A stretch of DNA of 64,000 nt from the NCBI GenBank assembly GCA_047495785.1, contig JBLDXI010000015.1:3782001-3846000 (forward strand), read 5' to 3'. Below are positions 21,904-35,151 of the stretch, one piece after another. The position numbers were made by a program, and so were the translations under genes. The notes below the pieces were generated by a model. The model saw nothing but the letters and a program-made list of their open reading frames with translations. It was not told the DNA's origin and made no database searches. Position 1 is the first letter of the stretch; each line of letters opens with the position of its first letter. Source of the DNA: Lepidodermella squamata (lineage: Eukaryota; Gastrotricha).

Positions 21904-24737
21904 ATGGGCATTTGCGAATCAACTGATACCAATAGGAAGCAGTCAACCCATCACATGGATGGAGGCACTGGAACGGTGAAGTATGGCTTTGAAGAAACCT
22001 ATAGGGTAAGCTAAAATTCTCCAATTTGCAACAAATCGCATATGTTCTTTAATTTTTAGCAAAAAGGCCTTGATGTTCAAGTGATACGTCATTATCTGCA
22101 ATTGAATCGGACTATAAAACAGCTTGAACAAAATCACCCAATATTAGCTCATGGAGACAAAACAAAACGCCTCGAATACGTGCAAGGAAGGTTGACTGAT
22201 CTTGAGAAGAAAATCGTCATGGCCAAAGACAACATGTAAGTCTTACTGTTTCACTGATTATTCAATATACGATGAAGCTTTGCAGTGAACAACAGCTAAT
22301 TCAAGTTCAAATGGCTCATAACATGCTAGATTCAAGTGGTGCAAATGCCAAAGAGTTGGTTAGTGGCCTGGTCACGAAAGAGGAGGCTGAGCTCATTCAA
22401 GCCCAGCAGACCCTTGGCCTTTTACAAGCAGATTTCGAAAAATTAACCCGAGAAAGCGCGCAACTTCAGGCAGATTTACATCCAATAACAGCCCAGGCCG
22501 ATCAGTTGAAGCAATGCTATCTAGAGCAGGACGCGTTATTACGTAAAATTTTCAAAATTCACGAGACTGAAAGGTAAAAAAGCTATGATAGGCGCTGTTT
22601 TCGACGGCCAATACGGTAGTAAAGAGGAGAACAAAATCGAGCGGCAAGTTGATGACCTCGCAGATCTCCGAGCCAGAATCGAGGCGGCTAATATCCGGTG
22701 GAGTAGCGCGGCTAATGTCGTGAATACTGCGGCTGTTCAAGCCGCGACAGGTCTCGCTGCCTGGAGCCGATTGCAAGAGTCAAATAACAACAAGTAGCTA
22801 TTTAATTTTCCAATTTTTTTTCATTAAATTTGTATTTATCATCAGTGTAATTTATGCCGCGGCAACAGAGGCGAATAGCAATCTTAACGCTGCTGTTAAA
22901 AATATTCAACTAGTCATTAGCTACGTATCAGGCATCAAACTGCCGTACATCAAAGAGGCAGACATCGCCAACGCAATCGATCTTCTGAAGGGTGGTCTTT
23001 CTTCAAAAGCAGCCGATCCCGACACAGCGGCGCGAGTTCGTGTTTGCTTTGAGGACATGCGTGAAAAAGCCGTTCAGTTGGAAAGTTGGATGAAGCGGGT
23101 ACGTTTGCTCGCTTATCGTTTATTTTTCAAGCCACTTTAATAGCGATTAATAATTAACTGAATTATGACGTTGCATCGATTGATCGGTCGCCAGGCGTTG
23201 GCGTGTTGCAAAAATTGAGTGTAAATATTGCCAAAATAATTCAAGACAATGGGGTGAAGTCTCGAGGATGAGTCATATGATTTTCTGATGTAGGTTGTAG
23301 CAGAAATTATCGACCCTGATGCGGCTGATACCGATGCTAGGCTGCACGAGGCCGAAGAACGGCTGCATGCCGAGAGGTTGCGGCTCATGTACGGCCGGGC
23401 CTTACAGCTTGGCAAGTTGACGCCCGAGGAGAAAAATGTGCTTGAAATGGCTGTTAGAGATGCGGAAGAGGCTGTGCGGTTAGCAGGCCTTGAGGTTGAG
23501 AAAACATCAGCAGCTGCTAATCCGCAAAACAACGGCGCTGATCCTGATCAAATGCGAAAAGTTGCTTTCGATGGTTCCGAACCTGGGCCGGGGGGTCAAA
23601 ATTCCGAAAGTGCCCGGCGCCGCAAAGTTGTTGACGGTGAGTATTTCTTGACAAATTTTGAACAAAAAACCCGAATATATTGCTAAGAGTTCCTTATATG
23701 TATCTGATAAATAATGGACGTTAGCGTAAAGTAACTTCGATCAATTGCCCCAATTATTTTTATTATAACTATGTCAAATCGATAGCTCTCACTATGCACT
23801 AGATTAGTTTACGAGTTAGACCTGAGCTATAGAGAAAAATATGACCAGAGATATCACTCGAGATTTTTTGCTGGGTCTTACGTTTAGCGGGGCCGAATTT
23901 CGAAATTCTTGATGGGCCTAAACGGGCATTTCGGAGCTTTCCAGAATACTAATTCAAAATAAATCATTTTTAAATTCAGCGTAAAATTCTGTATTAGACG
24001 CTTTCTTCACTTCAGAACTCATACTTCACCTTAAATTCGTAAAAATATTCGAAAAGCGACCTTTAGCTTGTGCCAAATTTGGTTCCGCTAAAAGATATTC
24101 AGGGTTTTGATCGAAGTAAGTTTGCAATTTTTGTTACGCAACAATGAACGACCCAAATTTTACCAGGGGTTAGCCATACCTAAGAGCTACCTGTCGTAGA
24201 AAATTTGACCCACCAGGATCACCCATTCAAATGTTCGCATGACTCAAAGTTTGCACTTTTCACAACCCTGATTCTGTTTCTTGCTTTCAATTTCTTTTCT
24301 ACGACCCGAGTTTGCAATGCCTAAATTTCCGATTTTACAATTAGATTTTGCAAATCGTATTTCGACATCGGGTTTAACAATTTTTCAAACTTGTTGGTGT
24401 GTCAGGTGGCTAAAATAAAGTGTCTCAGAAAGATGCATATCTATTGATCTAGAAAGCCGGGTTCGCAAAAAATTGAACAATTTAGTGCTCGAACCCAAAT
24501 TTTAATGATGAAAATATGTACACCAAATTTTATTCCGTTATAGACGGCGAATTCGAGGCAGTTCGTTCCCAGCTTCGGAAGCAAATGGCTGCTGTTGAAA
24601 GGAAAGACGATGCTATTAAGACGCGAGCTGAACGCGAGCTTGCCGAGAGACTCGAACAACGTAAATGGCGCCGTGTTCAAGCCGCATCAGCCGCAAAGGA
24701 AGCTCATCGTGAAACTATCAACCAGTCTCAAGTGTAA
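21904..24737 (+). CDS. Unrecognised N-myristoylation-motif helical protein, copy 2
   Basis: Exons 21904-22005, 22060-22235, 22286-22542, 22592-22793, 22846-23098, 23294-23636 and 24544-24737 give 508 residues. The start MGICESTDTN keeps Gly2 and Ser6. The Pro-rich exon 2 of copy 1 is replaced by a His/Gly-rich N-terminal exon. From there on the paralogues align throughout: RLEYVQGRLTDLEKKIVMAKD, FDGQYGSKEEN, RWSSAANVVNTAAVQAATG, EAEERLHAERLRLMYGRA, DGEFEAVRSQLRKQM. Exons of 176, 202 and 253 nt have identical sizes in both copies, and copy 2 has lost the intron between VTKEE and AELIQ. The acceptor at 22591 was preferred because it gives a 49-nt intron matching the 50-nt intron of copy 1. The last intron is 907 bp and appears empty. 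Function is unknown. Confidence 0.75.
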
Positions 24738-25557
24738 TACTCGATCTGCTCGGTCATTTTTCAACTTATCATCCATCATTCTTTCGCTGTGATACAAAAT
24801 TTGCAGCAAATCATTTTCAATTTTTTTAAATAATTTATTGTACTGATATCGTGCCTTTTTTCATTTGCAAAAATATCCGACTGTGCAATTTCATAAGTAT
24901 TAACTGACTGCTAATATTTTTTCTCAGATGCAAGTACCGCTGATGATATTTTTCGATATGTCAGAATTGAGAAGGAGAACTATTGTTATTTGATTCTAGT
25001 TTTTTCCGCAAATATTATATCGAGGGCATCAGAGATTCGATCAGATTGAATTTCGCGCATGACCGCGCTTGATTTTAACTGGGTCGTTGAAATTAAGGTC
25101 AAACTGTTGTTTTGTAAAGTCTATTACAAATAAACTTGAACATTTCTAAGAGTAAATTTTTCTTCTAGTTGCGGTTAAAAATCAGCACTGTATTATGCTG
25201 CTGTTGCGGCTGCTTCAATTGAGTTTGCCAGACGTCATCGATGCAGAAAGTACTGCCCGCTTTTGCGCCGTCCACCACGAAAATTTACGTGGCTTGCTTG
25301 AAGTCGGTGACGAAAGTCGAAAAATTGAATTTAGCGGCACTCTTGATTGGCGATTTTTATTGCTATCATGACGCACGGCATCGGCACCTCAGCGTATAAC
25401 GACGAACGGGTGATAAATATCGATTGCCGCGCGATATCATGTTCGCATAACACACGCCAGAGTATAATGAGCGTATATCGTGTCGCGATCACTAGTTTTT
25501 GGATGCAAATCCAAAAATGCGATATGCCGATCTAGAAACCAGTTTTTAGCAGGTTAC
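24738..25557. other. Intergenic region before the GPCR cluster
   Basis: It contains a 58-codon open frame at 25196-25369 (MLLLRLLQLSLPDV...) with a hydrophobic start resembling a signal peptide. No link to the GPCR exon could be shown. A TTTTTAGCAG acceptor-like sequence ends 5 nt before the first GPCR ATG. Confidence 0.35.
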
Positions 25558-28500
25558 ATGCTGACGGCTTACGGCGGGACATCGAATCTGCTCGATATTG
25601 TCGAGCAGATCGGTGCGGATGAGGCGCCCTCCTTACTTCCACCCCTCGATACCACAACAGCCGGCTCGTTGCTGGTTGATATCACTACGTGGAGTTTCGG
25701 CGATTTGGCTCAACGGAAAGCACCCTTTGTCAGCCTAAAACAGACCACGGAAACTTTTCCTACATTCAACAATGAAACTGAAGAGGAAGAACTATTGCTC
25801 GACGTCCGATCTGGCCACCATCCAGGATTTTTAATTCTAATAATTCTGAATCTATGGACAACTCTAAGGTATGCTAAATTTCTAGTTGCGAATTTTGGTA
25901 AATCGTTTTTTCTAGTAATGCGGTCGTTTTACTCGTGATGCTTCGAACTCCTCATCTAAGGCGCCGATTCGGTTGTGTGATTTTAAGCCTATCATTTGCT
26001 GACCTATGCAGCTCAATCATTGTTATGCCATTGGCTATCTACTATTTCGTAATTATTCTTGCTATTTTAAGGCGGAGTTATTCATTCATTATTTTTCCAG
26101 TCAAATTACGACGGTTGGCGGCTAGGAAGCTACTTCTGCGTTGGTTGGGTGACTGCAGATGTTTTCTTTTGCACTGGTAATAAAAAATACAATATTTTCG
26201 AATTTATTGAAATATTTTTCTAATTTTACAGCCAGCATCTGTCATCATGCAAGTATTGCGATTCATCGTTATTTGGCCATCGCAAAACCCCATCAGATGA
26301 GCATGATAACGACAAATACACCCATCATCGTCCAGCTGATCCTACCATCTTGGGCCATTGGGTTGGGTATTGCTGTTATCCTCGCTTTTCAAGCTATGGT
26401 GCGAGAGGACATTGTCTTCAAGGATGGTGTGTAATTTGATTTGGATATAGGATTAAATTTTTTTATTTTTTTTATCTAGATACATGTGGTTTGCAAGATC
26501 GCCTCTACCTCATTTATTCATCAGTAGTATCTTTCTTCATTCCACTTTTCGTGATTATTCTCGTTAGCCTCAAGTCAATACTACTGCTACGGCACCACCT
26601 TAAATTGAAGCAACAAGCGATTCTTAGAACTCTACCTCGACCCATGGCAACATCGAATAACGGCGATTTCGTGAAAGAACAAATCGAAGAGCAGAATTCA
26701 GAGACTACAATTACGGCCGCGGGTTACACGATTCAAATGAGCCAGCCTAAAAAGGAACAACCACCTGAAAATCACGAATCCGACGAAGCGAAAAGGCTTC
26801 AAGATCTGGCGAATGACATATCTTTCAACGCATCAGTTGCTGCTAGAGGGTATAATTTAAAATTGAAAAATAAATTAAAACAAATTAAAAACTTGAGAAT
26901 TTAAGAATTTAATTAAAAAATTGGAAAAGTTGATTAAAAAATTTAAAATGGCTTTTGAAAAATTTTGAAAAATTTTGAAAATTTTGAAACTAAATTTAAA
27001 AAATTTATATCAAGTTAAAAAAAATCATTTTGAGTTGAAAAATTAAAAATTTTAATTTTAATTTTCAATTCAATTTTTTTCAATTTTAGAAGAAAAAGTC
27101 GAGCTATGAGTTTGACGCCCAACATTGACAAGCAGCTGTTGAGCAATATTAGCAAGCAATATCGAAACGTGAAATCGCCACGGATCGATGAATTGAATAA
27201 ATTGACGTCGTTTAAATCGCTGATTGAAACCTACCTCGAACTCGGCTCGTACTGCTACCAAACATCGTCGTCCGTTTCAGTGAGTGCCGGCAACCTTCGT
27301 TCGAGCGCCTCGCGGCAATACTCAAACGACGACAGCGACAGTGACGGGGCCGAAGCGGTTCAGCCGTTGTTCGCCCGAAATGGCTTGGTTATGACCAGCT
27401 CGAGTTCAACTAACACCACCTTACCTCCTCGCGTTAATGTTATGCAAAAAGTGAAAAACCTACCGCAAACCATGGATGTGATACGGGAGGAATCCCACCA
27501 TGAATTTTCGCCGTTATCTATAGCGCAATTATCGGAGAGCCACGTCAGACGGCCGCCCCACAGCCTCGTCCGCCGCGTTTCCTCAATTGTTAGCTTCGGG
27601 TCGGATGTCATGCTAGGCGACGATCATAGCCTCAATTTCGACCTTACAAGCGGCGAATTCGACTCGGCTATGATTTCTGTCGACGAAATGACGCCTAGCA
27701 TTGATTTGCTGACGAGTTTCGGTTTCATAATACCCGAAATACCGTCCCCGGTCGACGAAGAGCACCCTCTAGATCTCCGGATTGTTTTCTCGCGGACATT
27801 ACCTAACATTCAGAAAGAACTCGAGAAGAATAAGGATAAATTAAACCCGAAAAGTAGCCCGCAGCTTGGTAAGATTCGAAAACGGACGGGCCTGAGGAAA
27901 CGGGCCTACTCCATAAATTTGCCGATTGAGCACGTTCTGGTTCAAGAGGCCCCGATCGCTGAGATTGAGACTTATGTGTCACCCGTGGTCCCACGCAAGC
28001 TACTATCGCCCCGCATCAATCGACCCGGTCAGCCGGGCTCGCCGTCTAATAAAGGCGTGCGGAAACACATTAGTTTCAACCCGGCTGCGCGCCAATTTAT
28101 GGCGCAAAGGTCGCCACGTCGTTTTAGTATGCATGAGAACGATTGTGGCGAAGCAGCGGTGGGTAGGCGACCCTCGAGGCGGCTTCGTCCTAGGATACAG
28201 CGAAATTTTAGCCAACGAGTTGTGGCGGCGAGGAATTCCGGAGATCGATTGACCCATCTTTGCGTTAAACCTAACGAGGAGGGGTTAGTTCAGTCTTTCA
28301 TTTTTTATTATAGTTAATTTTTCTGATTTTTAGGGGTAAATTATCTTCACCGGTAAAAAGACAGCCGAGCTCGGTGGATGAAAGTTTGGAGATGGAGGTT
28401 ACCATTGATGAAAATGGCAAACCGGTGGAATTGCAGAATCCGACTAGACTGGTTGTCCAGGTGACGGGTAGCCCGCCTGTCCGGCGCCGGTCTTCCTCGA

Positions 28501-30155
28501 CCAGTGGAACTAATTTTGCTAAAGAAGGGGGCAAAACTATATTTCTATCCCCACGACTGACGGTGGTGGTGAGCCCGCCGTTGGAGAAAAAGTACCAACC
28601 AGAAGCCGAGGCTGAATTGCAGAGATCACCTGTTATGAGCCCGAATGCTGAGGTGAAGCCTAAGGAGAAGGCTCAAGAGCCATCGCCAACTGAGCAGAAG
28701 AAGCGGCAAGTTGTGAAGCGAAGCATGACGGCTCGGCAGAAGCAGCGCGAAAAGGAGAAGCAAGCCGAACGCGTTCTGCTGTTTGTTCTCTTCATCTTCG
28801 TCTGCCTTTGGCTGCCGTTTTTCACCACCAATTTACTCTACGGCGTTTGTCCAAACTGCGTTTACGAGGCGAGTTGAAACTTTTTTCATCTTATTCTGCC
28901 TTAATAAGACATTTTTAGTGGTAAATGGTTCTTCAACCGTAAAAACTAGAATTAAAAATCAATTTTTTGAAATTTCGAGTTTTCCAATCAAATTCAGTTC
29001 AAATGGCTCTTAATTACAGCGTGTCCCAAGAAACGCAAGAAAAAAATACACGAGAAAGGGTTCAAAAACTGTAAAATGAGAGAATGAGAGACGAAGTCAT
29101 ATCTCATGGCCAGAAAAATTATAGAAAAATTCAAAAAATCACGAGAATAGTAATCAAGTATATGCCACTTTTTAATGGGAAAAAAAGTCCGGGAAAATTC
29201 GGTCCAACCGGGTAAAATACCGAAAATTACCGAAGGAGTTGCCATCGAAGTTTTCCGGGTTTTCTCCGGTAAATTTTTCATTTCTTCTGTTAAATCGCGG
29301 ACAAAAGATGGAATATTCCCACAGTAGGTTTAATTTAATAAAATTAGTTGAATTTCCTTCAAAAAGTTGCCAAATTAAAAAATTGTCGCGCAATTCCGAG
29401 ACGCGCTATAAATTTAGTCTGGTCGGATAATCATCAAAAATATATATTTCAGCGACTTTCCAGAATCTAAAAGCCCCTGAAAGCCCCAGAAATTTTCAAG
29501 GTGTTGTTTTTCCATTCATTTGAGATTTTTATTAAGTGGGAAACGCTGATAAGCAGGAATTCAATTAAACTCCGCTTTCCTAATGGATAGCTTTTTTTAA
29601 ATTTTATCCATCCATAAACCTCGATGCGTTTTTTAAATACTTTTTCAATATATAATCTCGAAAAATTCATAATTATTCAACTCATATTTCTTCTCGTACC
29701 CCAAAAATCTGGAGTTAATATTGACGTCATCTGGGGACGTTTCCTCCGAATTCAAAGCCAGCAAGATTAGTAAATAAAAACACCCCTGGACGTCGCCAGC
29801 CCGATCCTAGGCCAATGAAATATGAAATTAATTTTTGTTGTTTTTCCCTTCGCGCTGTGTTCAGGAAGTTTTCGTCGCCTTCACGTGGTTCGGCTGGAGC
29901 GCTAGCGCGATAAACCCGATTGTTTTCACGGTGTTTAATCGCGAATTTAAGAAAGCCGCCGTGCGCATGCTTCGTGACATTAGCAGCTGGATTCGGCGCT
30001 CACGCCGCCGCCAGCCATCGATCCAAAACGCGCTGACGGCAAATCTGCGGCAGGCGCGTGACGTAGGCGGCGACGCCGGCAGGCAGCAGACACGCCGCGG
30101 CAGACAACACCCGTCCTTTCACGAGACACCGACCGCCACTGAACCAACGGGTTGA
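25558..30155 (+). CDS. Rhodopsin-class GPCR A with very long third intracellular loop
   Basis: Exons 25558-25868, 25916-26048, 26101-26176, 26232-26426, 26480-26849, 27090-28283, 28334-28868 and 29865-30155 give 1034 residues. The seven helices are recognisable: TM1 FLILIILNLWTTLSNAVVLL, TM2 LSLSFADLCSSIIVMPLAIY, TM3 ADVFFCTASICHHASIAIHR followed by YLAI, TM4 LILPSWAIGL, TM5 SSVVSFFIPLFVIIL, TM6 LLFVLFIFVCLWLPFF, TM7 WFGWSASAINPIVFTVFNR. The TM3 Asp (ADVFF) aligns with the amine-binding Asp of biogenic-amine receptors, so an amine ligand is plausible. DRY is HRY and NPxxY is NPIVF. The third intracellular loop is over 600 residues of disordered, Ser/Arg-rich sequence. The last intron appears to use a GC donor (GAG|GCGAGT). 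The next receptor starts 170 bp downstream. Confidence 0.82.
26850..27089 (+). repeat. AT-rich low-complexity intron in GPCR A
   Basis: This 240-bp intron consists almost entirely of degenerate AATTTTGAAA and AATTAAAA units. It looks like simple-sequence expansion rather than a gene or transposon. Confidence 0.7.
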
Positions 30156-30325
30156 TATCGGCTAATCCTCTTGTCTATTACGACATCATTTTATTTGAAT
30201 TGAACACACACCGAAAAATCGCTTGATTGATCCTGAGTCGGGTAAAAAAAAAGAGAAATAAATGAATTCGGGAGAAAAGTACCCATTCAGTGCTGCCTTT
30301 TCTCGGTGATAGTAGACTAGAATAA

Positions 30326-33300
30326 ATGATCGTAAGCCTGTCGGGAAGCATCGATGATGCCTCTTCGACGAATTCAACGCCGCCGCCGGAGGATTGGGCC
30401 AGTATTTCATGCATACGAACGCGTTACCTGCCGCTGGTTCTCGTCAACATTTGGGCTATTTTCAGCAATATTTTCGTTGTGATAATTATGATTAGGTCGC
30501 CGTCAATCCGAAGAACCTTTGGCGGGGTCATGCTCAGCCTTTCCATCGCCGACCTATCCACATCTATTCTGATAACTCCATTGGGCCTGCAATATTTTGT
30601 AACAGGAAATACATTCTTTTTTCTGGGTTAAATATTCATTTTTTAGTATAAATGCTCAAAATGGGAACTTGGCTACGCGCTGTGCGGATGGTGGATCACC
30701 TGCAATTGCATGCTATCAGCAGCTTCAATTTCGCATCACTGTTGCATAGCCGTGAATAGATACCTAGCAATAGCAAAGCCACACGAGCACAACTGGCTTA
30801 AAGTTGCCGCTAATTCAGGGGTATATCTTCAAGAAAACCGCTCAGTTTTAAATGAAATTTTATTTAAAGATCCTGCTACGAATTATTATGCCATCCTGGC
30901 TGCTCGGTTTGAGCGTGGCGATTACGGTTGGAATTTATTCAATCTACTCACCCGATGACGTCTACTTCTTAATTGCTCAAAATCAAACGTGCCAGTTCCG
31001 AGGCCGATTTTTGATATTAACAGGCGCCGTTTTCTCGATGGGGGCCCTAACGATAATTTTAGCATCTAGCATTTACTCAATCTGCCTGCTGCGACGGCGA
31101 CTTCAAACCCAGGAGCGTAACGCAGCCGCAAATCGCCGGTCCGTTTTGTCGCGACGAAAAAGCTCACCTAGCTCGTCAAACGGCCATTCAATTGTGCCAC
31201 CGGTTGTCATTTTGACGCCACCCATTCAACCGAGAAGTCCGCTATTGAAAAGAATAAGGCGGCTTTTTATTTGCAAGAAAAACCTAAAACAAAAGAAATC
31301 ACTTCTTCATGCTGCGAGAATGACGATTCCAAGACTTGTGGACTACTACCTGGTAAAATCGGCCTTTAGATTTTGTCAATTTGAAAATAATTTTTTACAG
31401 AAAGAAGACGACTATTTCGGCAAAAATGCACCATCTTCATGGGCGAAATGTCGATCGCTGAGTAGAACTTCAGTTGGAACTGACGCGGATGAAATCAGCG
31501 CTGATTTGTGCAGTAGCAGCTTTTCGGGACAGGGCGCCGCCGGTGGTCGCTTATCAGTTCCATCCCGGTCGTCGATCATCCGACAAGATAGCTGTGCTGT
31601 CGCCCAGGGCGTAATGGAGGCAATTAAGGAGGATGAAGAGCCTGAGGGTGCCAACAAGACGCCGTCAACTTTCACACCCGAGTCTTATCTGTCCCGTTCA
31701 CCCTCGCTAACTAGTTACACTTCAATGCAGGTTCAATTTTTTTAATACATTTTTAATAATTATTTGGCATTCATTGAGAAGTGAAAAGTGGGGTTTAGGA
31801 AAAATTTTGACATCGTGAGATGTTAACGCCTCTTTCAAGATCAATGAACGAGGAGTCGAACGGTATCAAAAAGAGGTTGATAGTCTTCTGGGTTGCTGAG
31901 AAAATGAGTTTAAAAGTTCCCGGGTGAGAATTGCTAATTTCGAAAAATTCGCGCTTAAAAATTTAGTTTTTATTGCATCAATTAATAATTCGTCGCGCAA
32001 TAAATTATGATGTTATTTTCTTATGCGAACTCGAGATTTTTTAGGGTTAATCTGAGGTGAGGAATCTAGCTAGATATTCAAAAATGTTGATGACATCATG
32101 ATAGTGCTTCCACGTTAAACAAAATCGATCAGTCTTTTCGGCGTCACTTTGGGGTCTCCCGTCTTTTGAGGTGGATGGGAGCCTCCTAGAGGTCTACTTT
32201 TCGAATAATTATTCAAAATGCTCAACAAAAACTGAGTAAGAACACCTAGGAATCCAAGAATCGTCCCTCTCAATTCAACACATTCTTTGCTATTTGCTGG
32301 AAAATTCAGCAAATACGCCAAACCCCACTTTTCACTTGTTAACGGTCATTTTATTGAAAATAAAAAATTATTTACCTGAATTAGGCAAAGGACTTCGACG
32401 AGGATGCCGATCTAAAAAAATTTCAGTCCGAAATCGCTGAATTCAACGACTCGGGCGAGGATGGTTTATTCGATTCTGATGAAGATAACGAAGCTCCGAA
32501 ACCGAAAATTCCGATTCGACCTGTTCGATCATTCACGAGGAAGAGGGCTTTCAGCGTTGATTTACCGCTTTCATATCTATTTTTCCAACAAGCCCCCCTT
32601 GCTCAGTTTGAAGCACGTGCGAAAAAGGCGTCTTGCTCATCTGTCGAAAGTCACCTTCAAGGCAATATTCAAGCTGTTCGTCAAGACTCGAACGACCCGA
32701 CGTCGGGCGAGGACAATCAGGTTCGAATGAAAAGCCGTGCTCTGTCAATAACTACGAGCCCATCGCGCAATCGCTTCAACACCCAACCGCAAGCAGTTCT
32801 CAGCAAGCTACGCCACCTTAAATCGTTTGTTCGCCAGGAGGATTCAATCGACGAGGCTGATGAAGCTGTTTTAGTTCGAGAAAGAGCTAAAAAGCCTCGG
32901 GCTCACAGCCTGGCAGTAGTTATCGAGCCACACCACAATAGCTTTGTGAGAACTATCGTAGCCCCATCGGCCATGCATGATGTAGAAGAAGTCGCGGAGG
33001 AAGACACGTTCGTCGAATCGCCAGGTTCGAAATTTGACGAAGAAATTGTCGAAGCTGAGCCGGAGATGATGGTAGGCAATTCTGCTTCAACTGCTTCACA
33101 CCTAATTTCTCCCTACCTACGGCGAATGTCCTCAATAAAGCGATTCATAAGGCGTGACCGCTGCTCGGGTGACTCGTCTGTATCTGAAGGCGAGTTCGAA
33201 ATCGGTGTTTGCGATCGGACTACGCACAAGTTTAAACACAGCCGCGTTTTGCTACAACGCGCCGCGTCTGTTGTTTCGTCGCTCAGTAGTGATAGCTTGA

Positions 33301-33849
33301 AACACCTTCGGCAGTCGTTTAAACAACGCTATTCTGGGGCAAGCAGTACGACTGGGAAGAAAACTTCCCTGGCCCTAGAGCGATTTCGAAGAAGGGAACG
33401 TCAGACTGAACGGGCCTTGTTCTTCGTGCTGTTTTTCTTCCTATTTCTATGGCTGCCTTACCTCATCGCAACTTTTGTTTTCGGTATTTGCCCGGCATGC
33501 ATTGATCAGGTATTTATCGGGTAAAAAATCGCGATTTTGAGTCTTTAATTTTTTTCGATAGGATGTCTTAAACGCGTTTTCGTGGTGTGCATATGCTTCA
33601 GGTGCGGTGAATCCTTTGTTGTATGCTATATTCAACCGGCAGTTCAAACATTCGGCGAAATATTTCGTGCGGAAAATGATACACCGACGGCGTGCTCGTC
33701 GTTTTTCAGCCCGGCCTGGGTCGTTGCAGCGTAGATCAGCCAAATTTGTCTCGCGGACTAGCCTTGGCGAACTTGGCGTATCTCCTAATGGAGGCGGCGT
33801 CTCACTTAATACCATTCAACAATTGATGACAAACCCGGACAGTGACTGA
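30326..33849 (+). CDS. Rhodopsin-class GPCR B with long third intracellular loop
   Basis: Exons 30326-30598, 30647-30820, 30870-31352, 31401-31730, 32385-33509 and 33562-33849 give 890 residues. Helices: TM1 LPLVLVNIWAIFSNIFVVII, TM2 LSLSIADLSTSILITPLGLQ, TM3 TCNCMLSAASISHHCCIAVN then RYLAIAKPH, TM4 IIMPSWLLGLSVAITVGI, TM5 AVFSMGALTIILASSIYSI, TM6 ALFFVLFFFLFLWLPYLIAT, TM7 WCAYASGAVNPLLYAIFNRQ. The position of the amine-binding Asp is Asn here (TCNCM), and DRY is NRY. NPxxY is kept as NPLLY. The loop contains the block RKRAFSVDLPLSY shared with its neighbours and several Arg-directed Ser sites (RRMSS, RQDS). The 654-bp fourth intron carries an inverted-repeat element. The ligand is unknown. 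Confidence 0.82.
31779..32337. mobile_element. Candidate non-autonomous DNA element with 18-bp terminal inverted repeats
   Basis: AAGTGAAAAGTGGGGTTT at 31779-31796 is matched by its exact reverse complement at 32320-32337, 559 bp apart overall, inside an intron of GPCR B. No transposase is encoded, and I could not see a clear target-site duplication. Confidence 0.5.
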
Positions 33850-35151
33850 AAATAATTAAATATGTCTCTAGCATGTTTCAATTTTCATATATTATAGACA
33901 CCTAGTATTTTTCAAATTTACGGAATAAATTGTCTTTGTTGTTTACATTTTCGCCCGGGTCAGGTTAGGTTTATTTCACGCTAATTAGTTGCCGATCAAT
34001 TAATGTCATAATGATGCGTTTATCATTGACAATATTTCAGACGATTCGAATATATGAGTCATCAGGGGATGATATAGACAAAAATGCGCAAGTCGCATTG
34101 TATCGGAAATCAGTACCCTTTTCAATTCCTGCATTTAATTTCCTTCCTATTTTCGTTAAAAACTATGTCGTGGCATTTCCTGTGGGATTGCTCTAATAGA
34201 AAAATTTATTAACAATAGAGCTCTATGATGCTGCTATCTTCATATTAAAAATACGACCTTGCGAGGACCTAAAGTGAAGACCATTTGTAAATGTCTTATT
34301 TTCTAGTAAAAATTTGGTATTTTGCTGCTAGACAATTGAGAATTAGCGATAATTTTTTCGCGCATCAATAGCTGGCTGTGATCACTTTGCGATGCGCTCT
34401 TGTTTTTCAGGTGAAATTGATTGGGTTTATCGAATTTATCCCTTTATATAAATATATATAATATTATCGCACTGCATATCGCCTTTTTACCGGCATGCCC
34501 AAACGTCGCTAAGAAATTAAGCCGAGCCTGCTTTGCTTTCCCCAACAAAAATAAGATCGGACTTTGGCGGCGGGCGATGCTGCACTGTGCAAAAATATTC
34601 CTATATGCTCTATAAAATAGCAAATTGAATTTCTATGCGTTCACAAGTTTCGAATCGCGTCGCTAGACTGGGCCTATTCTTATTTCTTTTTATATAGGCG
34701 TCACAGTTTAAAATCACATTTCTGCCGCATGATTTGCCTCGCTCGATTCGAAATCATCAAGCCGTTTCTTCATTCTAAAAGGAGAAAAAAACAGGCTCGC
34801 TTTTCACGATTATTTGGAGTTTACACTGACTCAATTTTACGATCGTTATATTGCCTATTGGGGGAATGATGATGATGGTTTCTTCTGATTGCAAAACATT
34901 TTACAAGGCGTCATTTTCCTCATTTTTGACACGGATTTCTTCGTGCGTAAGTAATACACGCACGTGATCGCGGTTGCGCTCAAGGTAAGAATTTAATTTT
35001 TACCTCAAGCAATTATGAAGCTTATCCGAAAGACAGTTCTCCTCAAAATATCTACTTTTTTAATCTTCAAAAGTATAGGGATTTGAAATTTATGAACTAG
35101 TTATGACTAACGGCGGATAAGAAAATTCGGCCAGCCTGAACCCTAGTTGGG
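33850..35151. other. Intergenic region between GPCR B and GPCR C
   Basis: AT-rich DNA with no supported gene. An open frame at 34421-34615 has no family resemblance. A CCCTAG acceptor-like sequence lies just before the GPCR C start. Confidence 0.45.

Noticed and set aside
22543-22591. Alternative 40-nt intron ending at 22582 in copy 2 of the helical-protein gene
   Set aside because: Shorter than other introns here. The acceptor at 22591 gives a 49-nt intron matching the 50-nt one of copy 1 and keeps the frame.
26880-27080. Repetitive AT-rich run considered as a satellite or CRISPR-like array
   Set aside because: Units are degenerate simple sequence without constant spacers, within an intron of a eukaryotic gene.
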